Origin: Oncomelania hupensis
Taxonomy: Eukaryota > Mollusca > Gastropoda > Littorinimorpha > Pomatiopsidae
Reading direction: 5' to 3'
Length of the DNA stretch: 64,000 bases
Assembly: GCA_036898135.1 (NCBI GenBank)
Contig: CM072519.1
Span: forward strand, 68,141,340-68,205,339
Positions 14,701-22,900 of this stretch are shown here, one piece after another. The notes beneath the pieces were generated by a model, which searched no databases, had not been told where the DNA came from, and was given only the letters and a program-made list of their open reading frames with translations. Every line of letters starts with the position of its first letter. Position 1 is the stretch's first letter. Both the position numbers and the translations under genes were made by a program.

Positions 14701-15257
14701 CAAAAAATTCAATACAGAGGTTATTTCCCTTGCTTACTATGCGCCTTTACCCGGGGTAACCAGTTGTAACTTCTAGCCGGTTAACCGGTTTGAAACCGCG
14801 GTTTTCTAGTGGAAAAACCGGTTAAAAACCGGTTTGAGAAATCGTACCGGTTCCACCCTCTAATTTAAATACCAAACAAAATTTGGTATGGGAGCTATCA
14901 GTAATTTCAATGCAACATCTACCAATAAAATCTGATCAACCTTGCTTGAAGGGCAAGCCCCCTTCCTCCCCCCTCTTCCATCACCCAACCCTCACCCTGT
15001 TACTCTAACTGCCAAAAGTCAGTCATGATACTTTCATCCTAAACTATGGACGTGAGAGATACAAAGTCCAAACTTCTATCTGAAGTCTATAGATAGAGGT
15101 TTCACTTATGTGACATGATGTGTCATGATGAGTGTTGTTTTTTTTCTTTTTCAGAGACATCTACAAGTGCTCAAGGTACACATCTTGGGGTGACCGCTTT
15201 CCAGTGCGATTTGTCACAGACGGACAAACAGAATCACAATCATATGAGCCTTCTTGA
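525..15257 (+). CDS. METTL17: METTL17, mitochondrial ribosome small-subunit assembly factor (Rsm22 family), 3' portion
   Basis: Known role: a mitochondrial matrix SAM-fold protein needed for small mitoribosomal subunit assembly. Exons bounded by AG/GT and phase-consistent: 525-741, 2345-2479, 2696-2780, 5047-5128, 7233-7306, 8247-8341, 9838-9908, 10934-11044, 11429-11497, 11790-11840, 12652-12738, 13333-13396, 13701-13821, 15155-15257 (stop TGA). Recognised by the N-terminal 'KQHPGHLSLP' block, the SAM motif 'NLGSGTGSAIW' (7272-7306), 'CVDKS', 'LVENGT', the cysteine block CPHDSPCP...C (12652 on), 'HCHLCC' and 'SSWGD'-like 'TSWGDRFP'. The cysteines match those that bind a [4Fe-4S] cluster in the family. 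The first exon(s), with the mitochondrial targeting sequence, lie left of the window. No frameshift or stop is seen in the chain. Introns hold many repeats. The identity is very secure; individual exon edges are predictions. Confidence 0.93.
742..1280. other. METTL17 intron, no recognisable element
   Basis: AT-rich intron sequence between the exon ending at 741 and the LINE fragment at 1281. Only short, unconvincing open frames are present, and no terminal repeats or RNA promoter boxes are seen. Confidence 0.5.
1281..2185 (+). mobile_element. L2/CR1-type LINE fragment, C-terminal half of reverse transcriptase
   Basis: An open frame of 295 codons (1281-2168) begins just before the catalytic 'YADDT' motif and continues through 'LNTEKTEIMPVG', 'VRYLGVKID', 'SRLDFCNSVLVGLP', 'RLQRVQNNAARLI' and 'LHWLPVKFRI'. 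These are the ordered C-terminal RT and thumb blocks of L2/CR1-group LINEs. The endonuclease and N-terminal RT are missing, as in usual 5'-truncated insertions. The frame is uninterrupted, so the copy is fairly young. It ends in TAATAATAAT, fitting the short 3' repeats of this group. It lies in a METTL17 intron and has no expected host role. Confidence 0.88.
2900..3490 (+). repeat. Two copies of a dispersed repeat with telomere-like TTAGGG runs
   Basis: Copies at about 2900-3115 and 3285-3490 share the order: a 'ttttggcg(tc)aaaac' segment, 'gttagggttagggctgtgttagg', a T/A-rich block, then 'tgtgg(t/c)gttt(t/c)at(g/a)a' and 'gtcat(a)a'. The TTAGGG-like units are short and degenerate. A third copy lies inverted at 43395-43580. 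GT-rich simple repeats (3130-3240) separate the first two. Family unknown, probably a MITE. Confidence 0.65.
3694..4180. repeat. 31-bp minisatellite
   Basis: About 15 tandem units of a 31-bp sequence (ATGTACTATGTAGAAGG, then AAGGAACTATATCA). Units alternate between ATATCA and ATAACA variants. A few are shortened or carry an insertion (3798, 3889-3905, 3986). Open frames here are repeat artefacts. It lies in a METTL17 intron. Confidence 0.95.
4330..4446 (+). repeat. LINE/SINE 3' tail with (ATT)n
   Basis: The 'gtgagcgctttgagcagac...gtgctttataaaataaa' sequence followed by (ATT)n is the common 3' tail of L2/CR1-mobilised elements. Related tails occur at 27358, 37370, 37973 and 61450. The 5' part is not recognisable. 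Confidence 0.6.
4465..4930. mobile_element. Rearranged mariner-like transposon remnant
   Basis: The left end 'TA CGAGGGTTGGTTGATAAG' is a typical mariner terminal repeat. On the - strand, 4577-4780 encodes a C-terminal mariner-like block (FRHCFDRW...KKCIEIGGEYVEQ). From about 4797 the + strand instead encodes a 'HQDK...FLAKTGIGVLE' block and 'YSPDLASCDF' (the DNA-pairing and catalytic region) with stops and shifts. The two parts of one transposase are therefore in opposite orientation, and no right terminal repeat is seen. Dead copy. Confidence 0.72.
5177..6280. mobile_element. pogo/Tigger-like MITE, 1.1 kb
   Basis: The ends are inverted: CAGTGGAACCTCTCTACAACGA at 5177 and its complement at 6280 (CAGTGGAACCTCTCACAACGA). 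Both are flanked by TA (5175-5176, 6281-6282), as expected of pogo/Tc1-mariner elements. The next ~20 bases at each end are rich in 'AACGACCCCCCCTCTATA'-type sequence. No transposase is encoded. Inside are a (CT)n tract and three diverged copies of a ~90-bp segment. It starts 48 bp after a METTL17 donor site. Confidence 0.82.
5590..5745. repeat. (CT)n microsatellite
   Basis: A nearly pure CT tract with TTGCT interruptions, internal to the pogo-like MITE. Both strands are open for long stretches because of the repeat, which does not indicate genes. Confidence 0.95.
6395..6580 (-). mobile_element. tRNA-derived SINE (type 2)
   Basis: Read on the - strand from about 6578, a pol III A box (TAGCTCAGTGGTCAGAGTGC) is followed about 40 bases later by a B box (GGGTTCGAATCCT). 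The 3' body follows, ending with a 'gtgcgctatataag' tail near 6415. The spacing and boxes fit a tRNA-derived SINE head. The 3' end is not a tRNA acceptor stem, so this is not a tRNA gene. Confidence 0.8.
6600..7232. other. METTL17 intron, nothing recognised
   Basis: AT-rich intronic DNA without terminal repeats, RNA promoter boxes or protein similarity that I can see. Confidence 0.5.
7597..7832 (-). mobile_element. tRNA-derived SINE (type 3)
   Basis: The reverse complement matches the SINE at 29511-29828: a 'gtggctgcgtggtctaaggtgggactaac' head with A-box character, 'ggagaaaatccctga'-like body, and a 3' end reading 'aatttcccattgaaaagggacaataaagtg'. Divergence is moderate. It lies in a METTL17 intron. 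Confidence 0.72.
8342..9837. other. METTL17 intron with unassigned repeats
   Basis: It begins with a TTTA-rich tract (8360-8465). A - strand L2-like tail piece (rc of 'gagactgtataatac...') follows near 8570-8670. A moderately GC-rich block at 9040-9400 ('gccgacgtttcccaagtcgccc' region) looks foreign to the AT-rich surroundings, but no protein similarity or terminal repeats were found. Confidence 0.4.
10010..10680. repeat. 20-bp AT-rich minisatellite with flank
   Basis: From about 10140 to 10665 the sequence is a degenerate array of AAACATTGAATAAAATCATC units, with many single-base changes and partial units. The left flank (10015-10135) carries a small hairpin (GGAGCTAAGCTCC). It lies in a METTL17 intron. 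Confidence 0.9.
11195..11262 (+). repeat. Short dispersed repeat shared with 27211
   Basis: The segment 'cttcttgggttgagcagcc' through 'gctgctgtaggttgttact' is almost identical to 27211-27280 in METTL3 intron 6. Two copies on the same strand in two genes indicate an unnamed dispersed repeat. No promoter boxes are seen. Confidence 0.6.
12015..12245 (-). mobile_element. SINE type 1, 3' body fragment
   Basis: The reverse complement aligns with the 3' body of the SINE at 16174-16612: 'aaagatcctgacgctcat', 'gagtgccgg', 'ccagcatgcactaggtc', then 'gcgcccaa'. The tRNA-like head is missing. It lies in a METTL17 intron. Confidence 0.75.
13140..13275 (+). mobile_element. RTE-like LINE 3'-terminal fragment
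   Basis: It starts at 'attcgagaatggacta' and runs to 'gataggatagga', matching the last ~130 bp of the copies at 1-439 and 29990-30490, including the pentanucleotide tail. It is 5' truncated and lies in a METTL17 intron. Confidence 0.78.
14143..14862 (+). mobile_element. Non-autonomous hAT element with BED-finger ORF, 8-bp TSD
   Basis: The ends are TAGGGGTGTTCGGTTTTACCG at 14143 and the inverted TAGAGGGTGGAACCGGTACG at 14862. A perfect 8-bp duplication ATTTAAAT (14135-14142 and 14863-14870) flanks them, as expected for hAT. The ends are packed with CCGGTT/AACCGG motifs. The ORF at 14283-14666 (127 aa) reads as a BED-type zinc finger (IWRFF...YCKECKASI...LNAHIRRHHP, i.e. CX2C...HX4H) followed by a low-complexity tail. 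No catalytic domain remains. It lies in the last METTL17 intron. Confidence 0.88.
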
Positions 15258-16173
15258 TACGAGAGAGAGAGAGAGAGAGAGAGAGTGTTGAAATGTTGAG
15301 ACTGGTATGTTTGTTTTAATGTACTGTAATCTGACCTAAGATAAATTATGATGTATTACTGTGATGTGTTATTTTTTAATTCAAAAAAGGTTCATATTGA
15401 CAATTCAAACCAGTGATTTGTGTGTGTGTGTTTGAGAGTTTTAACATTAACATTTTAGTCAGTAAACATTTTAAACCCATATATAGGCACGAGTCTCTCC
15501 TTCAATCTAAAGCTTAATTTCTTCTCTCTCTCTCTTTCTTCCCCTCTCTCGCTTTTTCTCCCCGCTCACTTTCTCATTTTTCTCTTTTCCTGCCAAGATT
15601 CTCTTTCTTTTCTCTCTCTGTGCATGTGTGTGCATCTGTTGTGTAAGTCTAGTTAAGATTTTAATAACGTTATATGCAAGACTTATATTTAAGATGCGCA
15701 CAAGTGTCTAGTTATTTATAGTGGATCATCACATTTTTTGATTTAATCTCCACATCAAGTTATGCAGAGGTAAGCAACAAACACAGGCTGAGATCTAAGC
15801 ACAGGCAATCAAAATAGCAAATATGCTATTTTCCACTAAGCAGTCTTTTCCCAGCCATTCCGCTCCCCAACACTGATTGCTGTTATTATGAGTTTTTATC
15901 AAGTCGAGAGGAACAATAAATATATGAATAATTAAAAACGAACAAAACATATACATTGTTGAGATAGATAATTATGATAATTATTGAACTTGAAGGCTGT
16001 AACGTTAACAATTGAGGCGTGAAAATAATCCTATGCTAAAGAATTGGAAGAAGAATAAAAGTTAAACATTCAAGCAAACCACGAAACAAGCAAACACAGC
16101 GACTGGATACAAGTAAATAACATGAGTTTGCAGTGGTCCGTATGTAGAAAAGCGAAAAGTAGCCTGGCGAACT
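15258..16173. other. METTL17 3' flank / METTL3 upstream region
   Basis: A (GA)n tract (15260-15286) directly follows the METTL17 stop codon and probably lies in its 3' UTR. AATAAA-type hexamers occur near 15914 and 16052. A pyrimidine-rich tract lies at 15520-15620. No other genes are visible. Confidence 0.45.
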
Positions 16174-16612
16174 TGGGAGGCACGGTGGTCTAATGGTAGT
16201 GCTTTGGATTGTGGATCTGAAGGTCCCGGTTCGAGCCCTGTCCAGGCCTTTGTGTTGTGTCTCTGAGAAAGACACTTTACTCCCGTTTCCTACTCCTTCG
16301 GATGGGAGTATAAACTGAGATCTAGTCTGTTTCGCATACATTCCATCATAACGGACTTTAAAGATCCTGACGCTCATGTCCTAAATGGGTGAGTGCCGGT
16401 AACAAGAACGCATCCAGCATGCACCTAGGTCCTTCTCCCCCATCCCTGGCTGGCCAAGATAGTGCTCAGTTGTCCGAGAGTCATACCAAGCGCCCAAAGG
16501 CTGCGGGTGGGCGTCTCTGGCGGTTTGAGTTAGATCCTGTGTCGGCCAGCGCCTAGAGTCTGGTAATGTACGGCGAGATAAGTGCGCTATAAAAATCCTC
16601 AATAATAATAAC
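16174..16612 (+). mobile_element. Full-length tRNA-derived SINE (type 1)
   Basis: An A box (TGGTCTAATGGTAGTGC at about 16188) and a B box (GGTTCGAGCCC at about 16229) lie in tRNA spacing, followed by 'gagaaagacactttac', a ~300-bp body and a (AATAAT) end near 16600. Head-less relatives lie at 12015, 37135, 51640, 54020 and 58905/59690. This is the only copy here with the pol III head, so it defines the family. It lies between METTL17 and METTL3. Confidence 0.85.
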
Positions 16613-16874
16613 TTAAGGGACATAATCGGGCTAGTCTTACTAGAGAAACGGAGAAGAAGAAGAGCATACTCGGTAGCACTGAGGGAGTAGTCATTGCTTA
16701 TTTATGTAATATGATGAAATACTGTATTAATAACAGGATTTTAGTGTATTATGCTTAGTGACTTGTGAGAAACTGCATTCGTCGCAGAAGATTATTATGA
16801 GAGAAGCTCTTTGCAATGATTCAAAACAAAAATACATCATTCCTTGAAAATGAAACAATAATTACTCCTATGAG

Positions 16875-16885
16875 CAAGATGGCGC
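16875..16885 (+). promoter_or_regulatory. YY1-like site in METTL3 promoter/5' UTR
   Basis: CAAGATGGCGC, 82 bp before the METTL3 start codon, matches the YY1 core (AAGATGGCGGC) often found at TATA-less housekeeping promoters just downstream of transcription starts. If it is transcribed, its ATG opens a six-codon upstream ORF (ATGGCG...TAA). The transcription start itself is not visible. Confidence 0.5.
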
Positions 16886-16966
16886 ACTCCTTGTCCTAAA
16901 GTGTGCCGGTGGTTGGTGTGATTTCTGTGTATTTTAGTGTACTTCTGTCTGACATAAATTATAAAA

Positions 16967-19900
16967 ATGTCGGATCCTTGGAATGATATTCAGACAGCTA
17001 AAGACCGCAAAAATGCGCTGCGAGCAAAGATGATGAAACGGAAGAAAGAACGAGAGGGGCTTGTAGCCGAGTTGATGGGCGGTGGAGACAGCAGCGCTGG
17101 TGTATCAACTGCAGCGTCAAACATAGCATCATCCTCAGGAACAGGTGAGTGGTGCGCGTACCCTGCTGAAAAAAGCAACAGCAATAGCTAGCAATTAGTG
17201 TTGGGGTGGTACATACGTATGCCGCGGTTTGCCGATCGCTTGGTACAATGTAACGGTGCAGTTTTCTCGTACACTCCACAGCAGAGCAGTACAGACCTAG
17301 TGGTCATCCCATGCCGACCTACATTTACCATTGCAGCGTTCAGCCGACCAGCAAGTTCCATGGCGGCGGTCAATCTTTCACAGCTCACGCCTGCTCCAAG
17401 GAGACGTTCAGACTCAGGCCGCCGGTGTCCCTCCACTGTATGGACTTTTCGGGCTCTCTTCATCTAGGTTGGCAACGCTGCCAAGCAGACGGAAGAGACG
17501 CCGAAACGACACTCCACATCAATCTTCAAACCTCATTTTCTTCATCCTGGTGCTCCTTGGACTGAGTGGCAGTGGCGGTTCATCAAAAGGTGCATGGCCG
17601 CCCCGCTGCCTGCCACTCTACCCCTTGGCTTTCGCTATGTACAACTGGGCAACACGAGAATCATTGTGGAGAGTGGCGACCTCAGCACTGCAGGCGCTTT
17701 GCGCTGCCAGCGTTTTGCCGCGTCTGTCTACTTCTCCACCTAGGGCCTCCTCCCAAGGTCCTAAGGCTCCATTGCCACACTTCCTCCAGTGGAGGACCCA
17801 CCTTCCTCCCATCTGCTCGTCTGCTTTAACCACTCTGTTACTGTCTCAAGCATTCCACTTGTAGTTGTACATGTATGTCTTTATGAACACGACTTTGCTT
17901 TACAACATGACTTTTTATTCACTTCCCCTATATGCTTAAGTGTCCATGGACAGAAATCTACTCAACAACAACATATTTTGATGTAGAATCCGATTAGCAT
18001 ACATTTTTCTCACGTTTTCAGTAACTAGGGTTAGGAGTCAATGGAGTAGCTTGCCACAATCAAGCGTGCTAAGTGTACTAACAGTAACAAGTTCAACAAT
18101 GGCAGAGAAAGGGTTACGTTATTGTTATTCTTTGCCCCAATACTGTTCCAGACTCTTCAGTGTCTTTCTCTGGGGCTGGATCACCATTCAAGCCTCCAGA
18201 GAGCAGTCAGACTTCAGGGTCTGGCACTGCCGCTGAAACCAGCACATCAGTCACAGAGTCCAAGTCCGTGACTGTGGATCCAGAGACGGAGAAGAAGGTT
18301 CTGCTGGTGTTGTGCGACATTAGTTTAGACATTCCATCGGATGCCAGCGCCATCGCTGACCACACGCTAAAGACGCTGGGATTTAAGGTGGAACTGTCTG
18401 CAGTAGAAGCTTTGCTAAAGAAGTTTGCTGCTCAGTCTTTGATCAGGTGAAATTTGTTTTTTGTTTTTTTGTTTTTATACCTCACCCTTAAGGGCCTAAG
18501 TGGGTGAAATTCAGGGTGCCTTCTCATTATCAGCATGTTCCTTTTTGTCAATTTAACTTTATAATTTTTCATTGACAAATGACAAGCAAAATTTACCCGA
18601 CTTGCAAATTGACAAAAAGGAACATGCTGATTACCCTCTTTTATATAATATATGTTATAGCGAACATTGTGGCCACGTGGTCTACGGCGGGACTAACTTG
18701 CCTTGTCCACAGCCTAGAAACCAATGGCACCTTACAGGTTTGAGATCGATTCTGCCTCTGGGCGTTAGGTCTCTTAAAAAAAATTATTTACTTTCAATGA
18801 GAGTTTGGGTTTGGGTGTGCCACAGGCTGCCACTACGCCTTTCCCAGGGAGGCGGACCAGAATTTCCCAATAAAAAGGGACAATAAAGTCTCAAAACTCA
18901 AAAGCTCAAACTCAGTATTTTTAGTATAAGTTTATTTAGTTAGTGTTATGCAATTGTTCATTTTAGTGTCTCAGTCATCTTTCTAGTGTCTCAGTCTGAG
19001 TAACAATCTCAGAATCTGTTTAGGTTTTAATAGATTTTTTTGTGTTTTTTTGTGAGTGTGATTATGTTTTTAATCTTGTGGGTTCGGGCACTGAATAGAA
19101 TAGATCCAATGTTTCCCTGTGTGTCGTAAGAGGCGACTATAACTTTATAAGGGGTGATGTCAGCACTGCGTCACTGGGCGAAAGTCTTCTACACAAAAGT
19201 CACCGGCCAGGACGGATGAACCTCACGTTACTATAGGTTCAACGACCACGTGCTCGGGGCCAAGGCTAGCCACACTGTATTCGTGGATATTGGCTGTGAC
19301 CAACAGCCTGGAAGGATTGGGCCTTGCCAGGTCTTTCTTGCCCAATACACACCGTATGATGACAAAAAAACCATCTGTGGTGCCCCAACGACCTCCGAGT
19401 TATGGGATAGGCAGAGGTGCCAACCAGTACGGATTTACCGTATTTAATTCCGGCGAAGTGAATTAAATACGGAAATACGGTAGCTTTTATAAAAATACGG
19501 AGGAAAAGTTGCCGATCGGTTATCTTTGCCAGCGGTGCTTCTGTACCGGTTTCTGGTCTCATAATAGTACTCCTGCACTCACTGAACGTCGCTGTGTTCA
19601 ACAAGCTGATTTTCATGGTGATTTTAGAGTAAAACAAGTGTGGTGTTCAACAAGCTGATTTTCATGGTGATTTTAGAGGATTGAAAATAGCCTTCTGTTT
19701 CAGAGGGAAGCCTGTCGTTACTTTATAGTGTCATAGGCTAGGTTTTGCAAGAAAAAAAAATCCTGACAAGTGTTAAAAAATACTGACAAACGGGTCCGGA
19801 AATACTGACAAGAAGATTAGGGGGTTGGCACCTCTGGATAGGATAGGATAGGTTTTTAAGGTTTGTCATGTTAATATATAAACATCACAAAAAGTTAAGT

Positions 19901-22900
19901 ACCACTTACATAAACGCAAGTCAAACAAAACCCACAAAACAGAAGTATTTGAAATTTTGGAATCAATTAATTTATTATGTCAATCAACATAATACCAAAT
20001 TTCATTAAGAACGGTTTATTGGTTATTACGCTACAACAGTTACAAACGGGTACCCCTCAAAATCAAAAGTCACAACATCGCCCAATGTCAATAACGAGTG
20101 TGGCCTCCATTCGCTGCCACACAGTCAATGCAGCGTTGCCTCATGGAGTTTACAAGACGAGCCAGGAAAGCCTGAGGTATTGCATTCCACTCCTGCTGAA
20201 GCCAGTCCAGCAGCTGTTGGCGATTAGCAGCAGGAGGATGATTGTCTCTTATTCTTCTACCGAGTTCAGCCCATACATGCTCAATTGGGTTGAGATCGGG
20301 ACTATTGGCTGGCCAAGGCATGCGGTTGATTCCTGCTTGATGAAGAAAGGCGTTGACAGCTCGTGCCCGATGAGGTGTGGCGTTGTCGTCCTGAAGCACA
20401 GCATTAGGTCCAATCTGCTGAAGACCTGGGATGACCAGCGGCTGCAGTATTTCTTCCAAATACCTCTGCCCATTAAGGTTTCCATTTATGTGGTACAGAG
20501 GCGTCCTGTGGTGCGTACTTATTCCAGCCCAGACCATCACAGACCCTCCCCCGAAGGGAACGTGCTCCTGGATGACGTCATCTGCCAGCCGCTCTCTGGG
20601 CCTCCTCCAAACGCGAATTCGTCCGTCAGTTGGGTGCAGGCAAAACCGGGACTCATCGCTGAACATGACGTTGGCCCACTGACCACGATTCCACCGTGCA
20701 TGCGCATCGCACCAGGCTCTGCGGGCTGCCCGGTGGTTCTGAGTCAGTCGGGGTCTCTTGAGTGGACGGCGAGCCCGCAAATTGGCGACATGAAGGCGAT
20801 TGCGAGTTGTCTGAGAACTGATGGTGGTGTTAGTGCTTGCCCGCAAATGACCTCGGATAACATTGGCGGTCACTTGTCTGTGCTGTGTAGCTTGGCGACG
20901 GATGTAACGGTCCTCCCTCGCTGTCGTCTTCTTTGGCCGACCAGAGCGTGACCTCTCCCTGACAGTGCCGGTGGCATGGAACCGTTCTTGAAGTCGGATG
21001 ATGACAGGGTGAGAGACATGAAGTCTGCGAGCAACTTCGCGCACCCCCACTCCATCCTGCAGCCACGTGATCGCTCGGGTTCTGTCGAAGTCCTGTAGTT
21101 TTTGTCTTGGCGGCATGTTCGTTTGGTAATGGTTTGTGCAAAATCGGCTGCTTATAAAGGCAAATGTGTGAGTAAAACACACAGCCAGACATTTCTTTCA
21201 GCATTTGCAACCAAACATTGCTCACAAAAAAGTTTGATATATCGGGCGTGGAGCACGGAAAACCAGTATTTTTTGGGTCAAATACGCAGCCTTTAGGCGT
21301 CTCCCTCAAACTGCTCGTGGTGCACGTGCAGCTGCAGTTGCAGTCATTGTACACGTTACAACCCTGTGCACCAAAGCAAAGTGACTGTGAAGATTAAAAA
21401 TTAATTTAAAGGGTACTGGTAACAAAATTTAAATTTGGTCGAATTTTCATGGTGGTACTTAACTTTTTGTGATGTCTATATATGTTAAAAGGTGCCTTTG
21501 ACAGCATACAAAAATGAAAGTGCTATAAAGTACAACTGTTTGGTGTATTTTCATTGCTTAGCATCCCTGACATCTTATTTCATTGGGGTTTGTAAGCGCG
21601 AGTTATATTCTTACAAGCTATAGACAAGAATGTACAACGTGACATTTGTGACGTGTGACACAAACAAAAGCAAACATACTTGAATAATTGTCAAGGGTAT
21701 GCCCAAAAAAATGTTCTTTTTGCATTATTTTGTGTTTGTGCAAGCTTCCTAACCTTCTGGTAAACAAAAATTGTTGTTTTGTTTAGTTTTGGTACAAAAA
21801 ATAATAACCTGTTTTGTGTCACAGTCACAAATGTCACAGACGAAAATTTTCAAATTGCATACAGTAAAGACAAATCCCAGAATGAATTCAATAAGGTCTT
21901 TTATTCCACTATGACAACCACACAATTCACAGAGACAATACAAAAAAGCACAAGATGCTGTCTCATAGACCATGTTAACCATTCTGTGACATTTGTGACT
22001 TTAATGTGTGACTAGAATGTTATTTTTGGTCACAGTGTCACAAATGTCACATGCACACCTTTAACACATTCAGGTAACAACAATATCTGTAAACTAAAAT
22101 GTAACAAAGAAACACACACCTTTCTAATGCAAATTTAACAATATGAGATTTGCATCCCAGTAACTTAACATGAGAGTGATTAAATGTGACATTTGTTAAA
22201 CGTTTTTGTCACAAGATGTTAACACTTTTTGTTCAATGTCACAAATGTCACGTTTAGAGCTGCAGATGTAGTAAAAAATAAAATACATTACAGTAGACTA
22301 CACACAAATAATCTGTAACTTTAAGAAATATATTTCGGCACTTTACAGCAACTTTGCTCATCTGCCAAAACAAATAATTATATTTTATGCGACATGTGTA
22401 ACACCTTTTGTCACACAATAGTCTCAACATTAGGTCACATGTCACAAATGTAATGGTTTAAAAAACAGAACTATATTAAAAGATATATGAAAGCCCCACA
22501 AAACATATAAATGTAATGTCAATCATTGTAATTCTGCAAACACCAAGCAGCAAATTCTTTTACCTTGTTAAAAACAACTTCGACTGTTAAATGTGACATT
22601 TGTGACATGTCTTGTAACAAATTATTTATACAGAATTAAAACCTGGATAAAATACTAGGTCAAAGATACACCTAAGTAACAGTGCTCTTACACATTCGAT
22701 TCACAACATGAATCCACAAATAAAGGCTACAATAAATGTGGTAAACAGCAATTAAATCAGCAAACCATCTTCTTAAACAAGTACACAAACTATGTAACAG
22801 TACTATCATGAATAAAACGAATTTAAATCATCCCAAAAAATCGAAATTGTTGCTTTCTATTTGTTGATTGTTGCTCATCGAGAACATTAACAAGGTTGAC

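Noticed and set aside
17331..17864. 177-codon ORF as a host gene
   Set aside because: Overlapping ORFs in other frames, low-complexity composition, no recognised domain, inside METTL3 intron 1.
19977..20951. 324-codon open frame on the + strand
   Set aside because: It is the antisense shadow of the intact Tc1 transposase on the - strand; it has no domain of its own.
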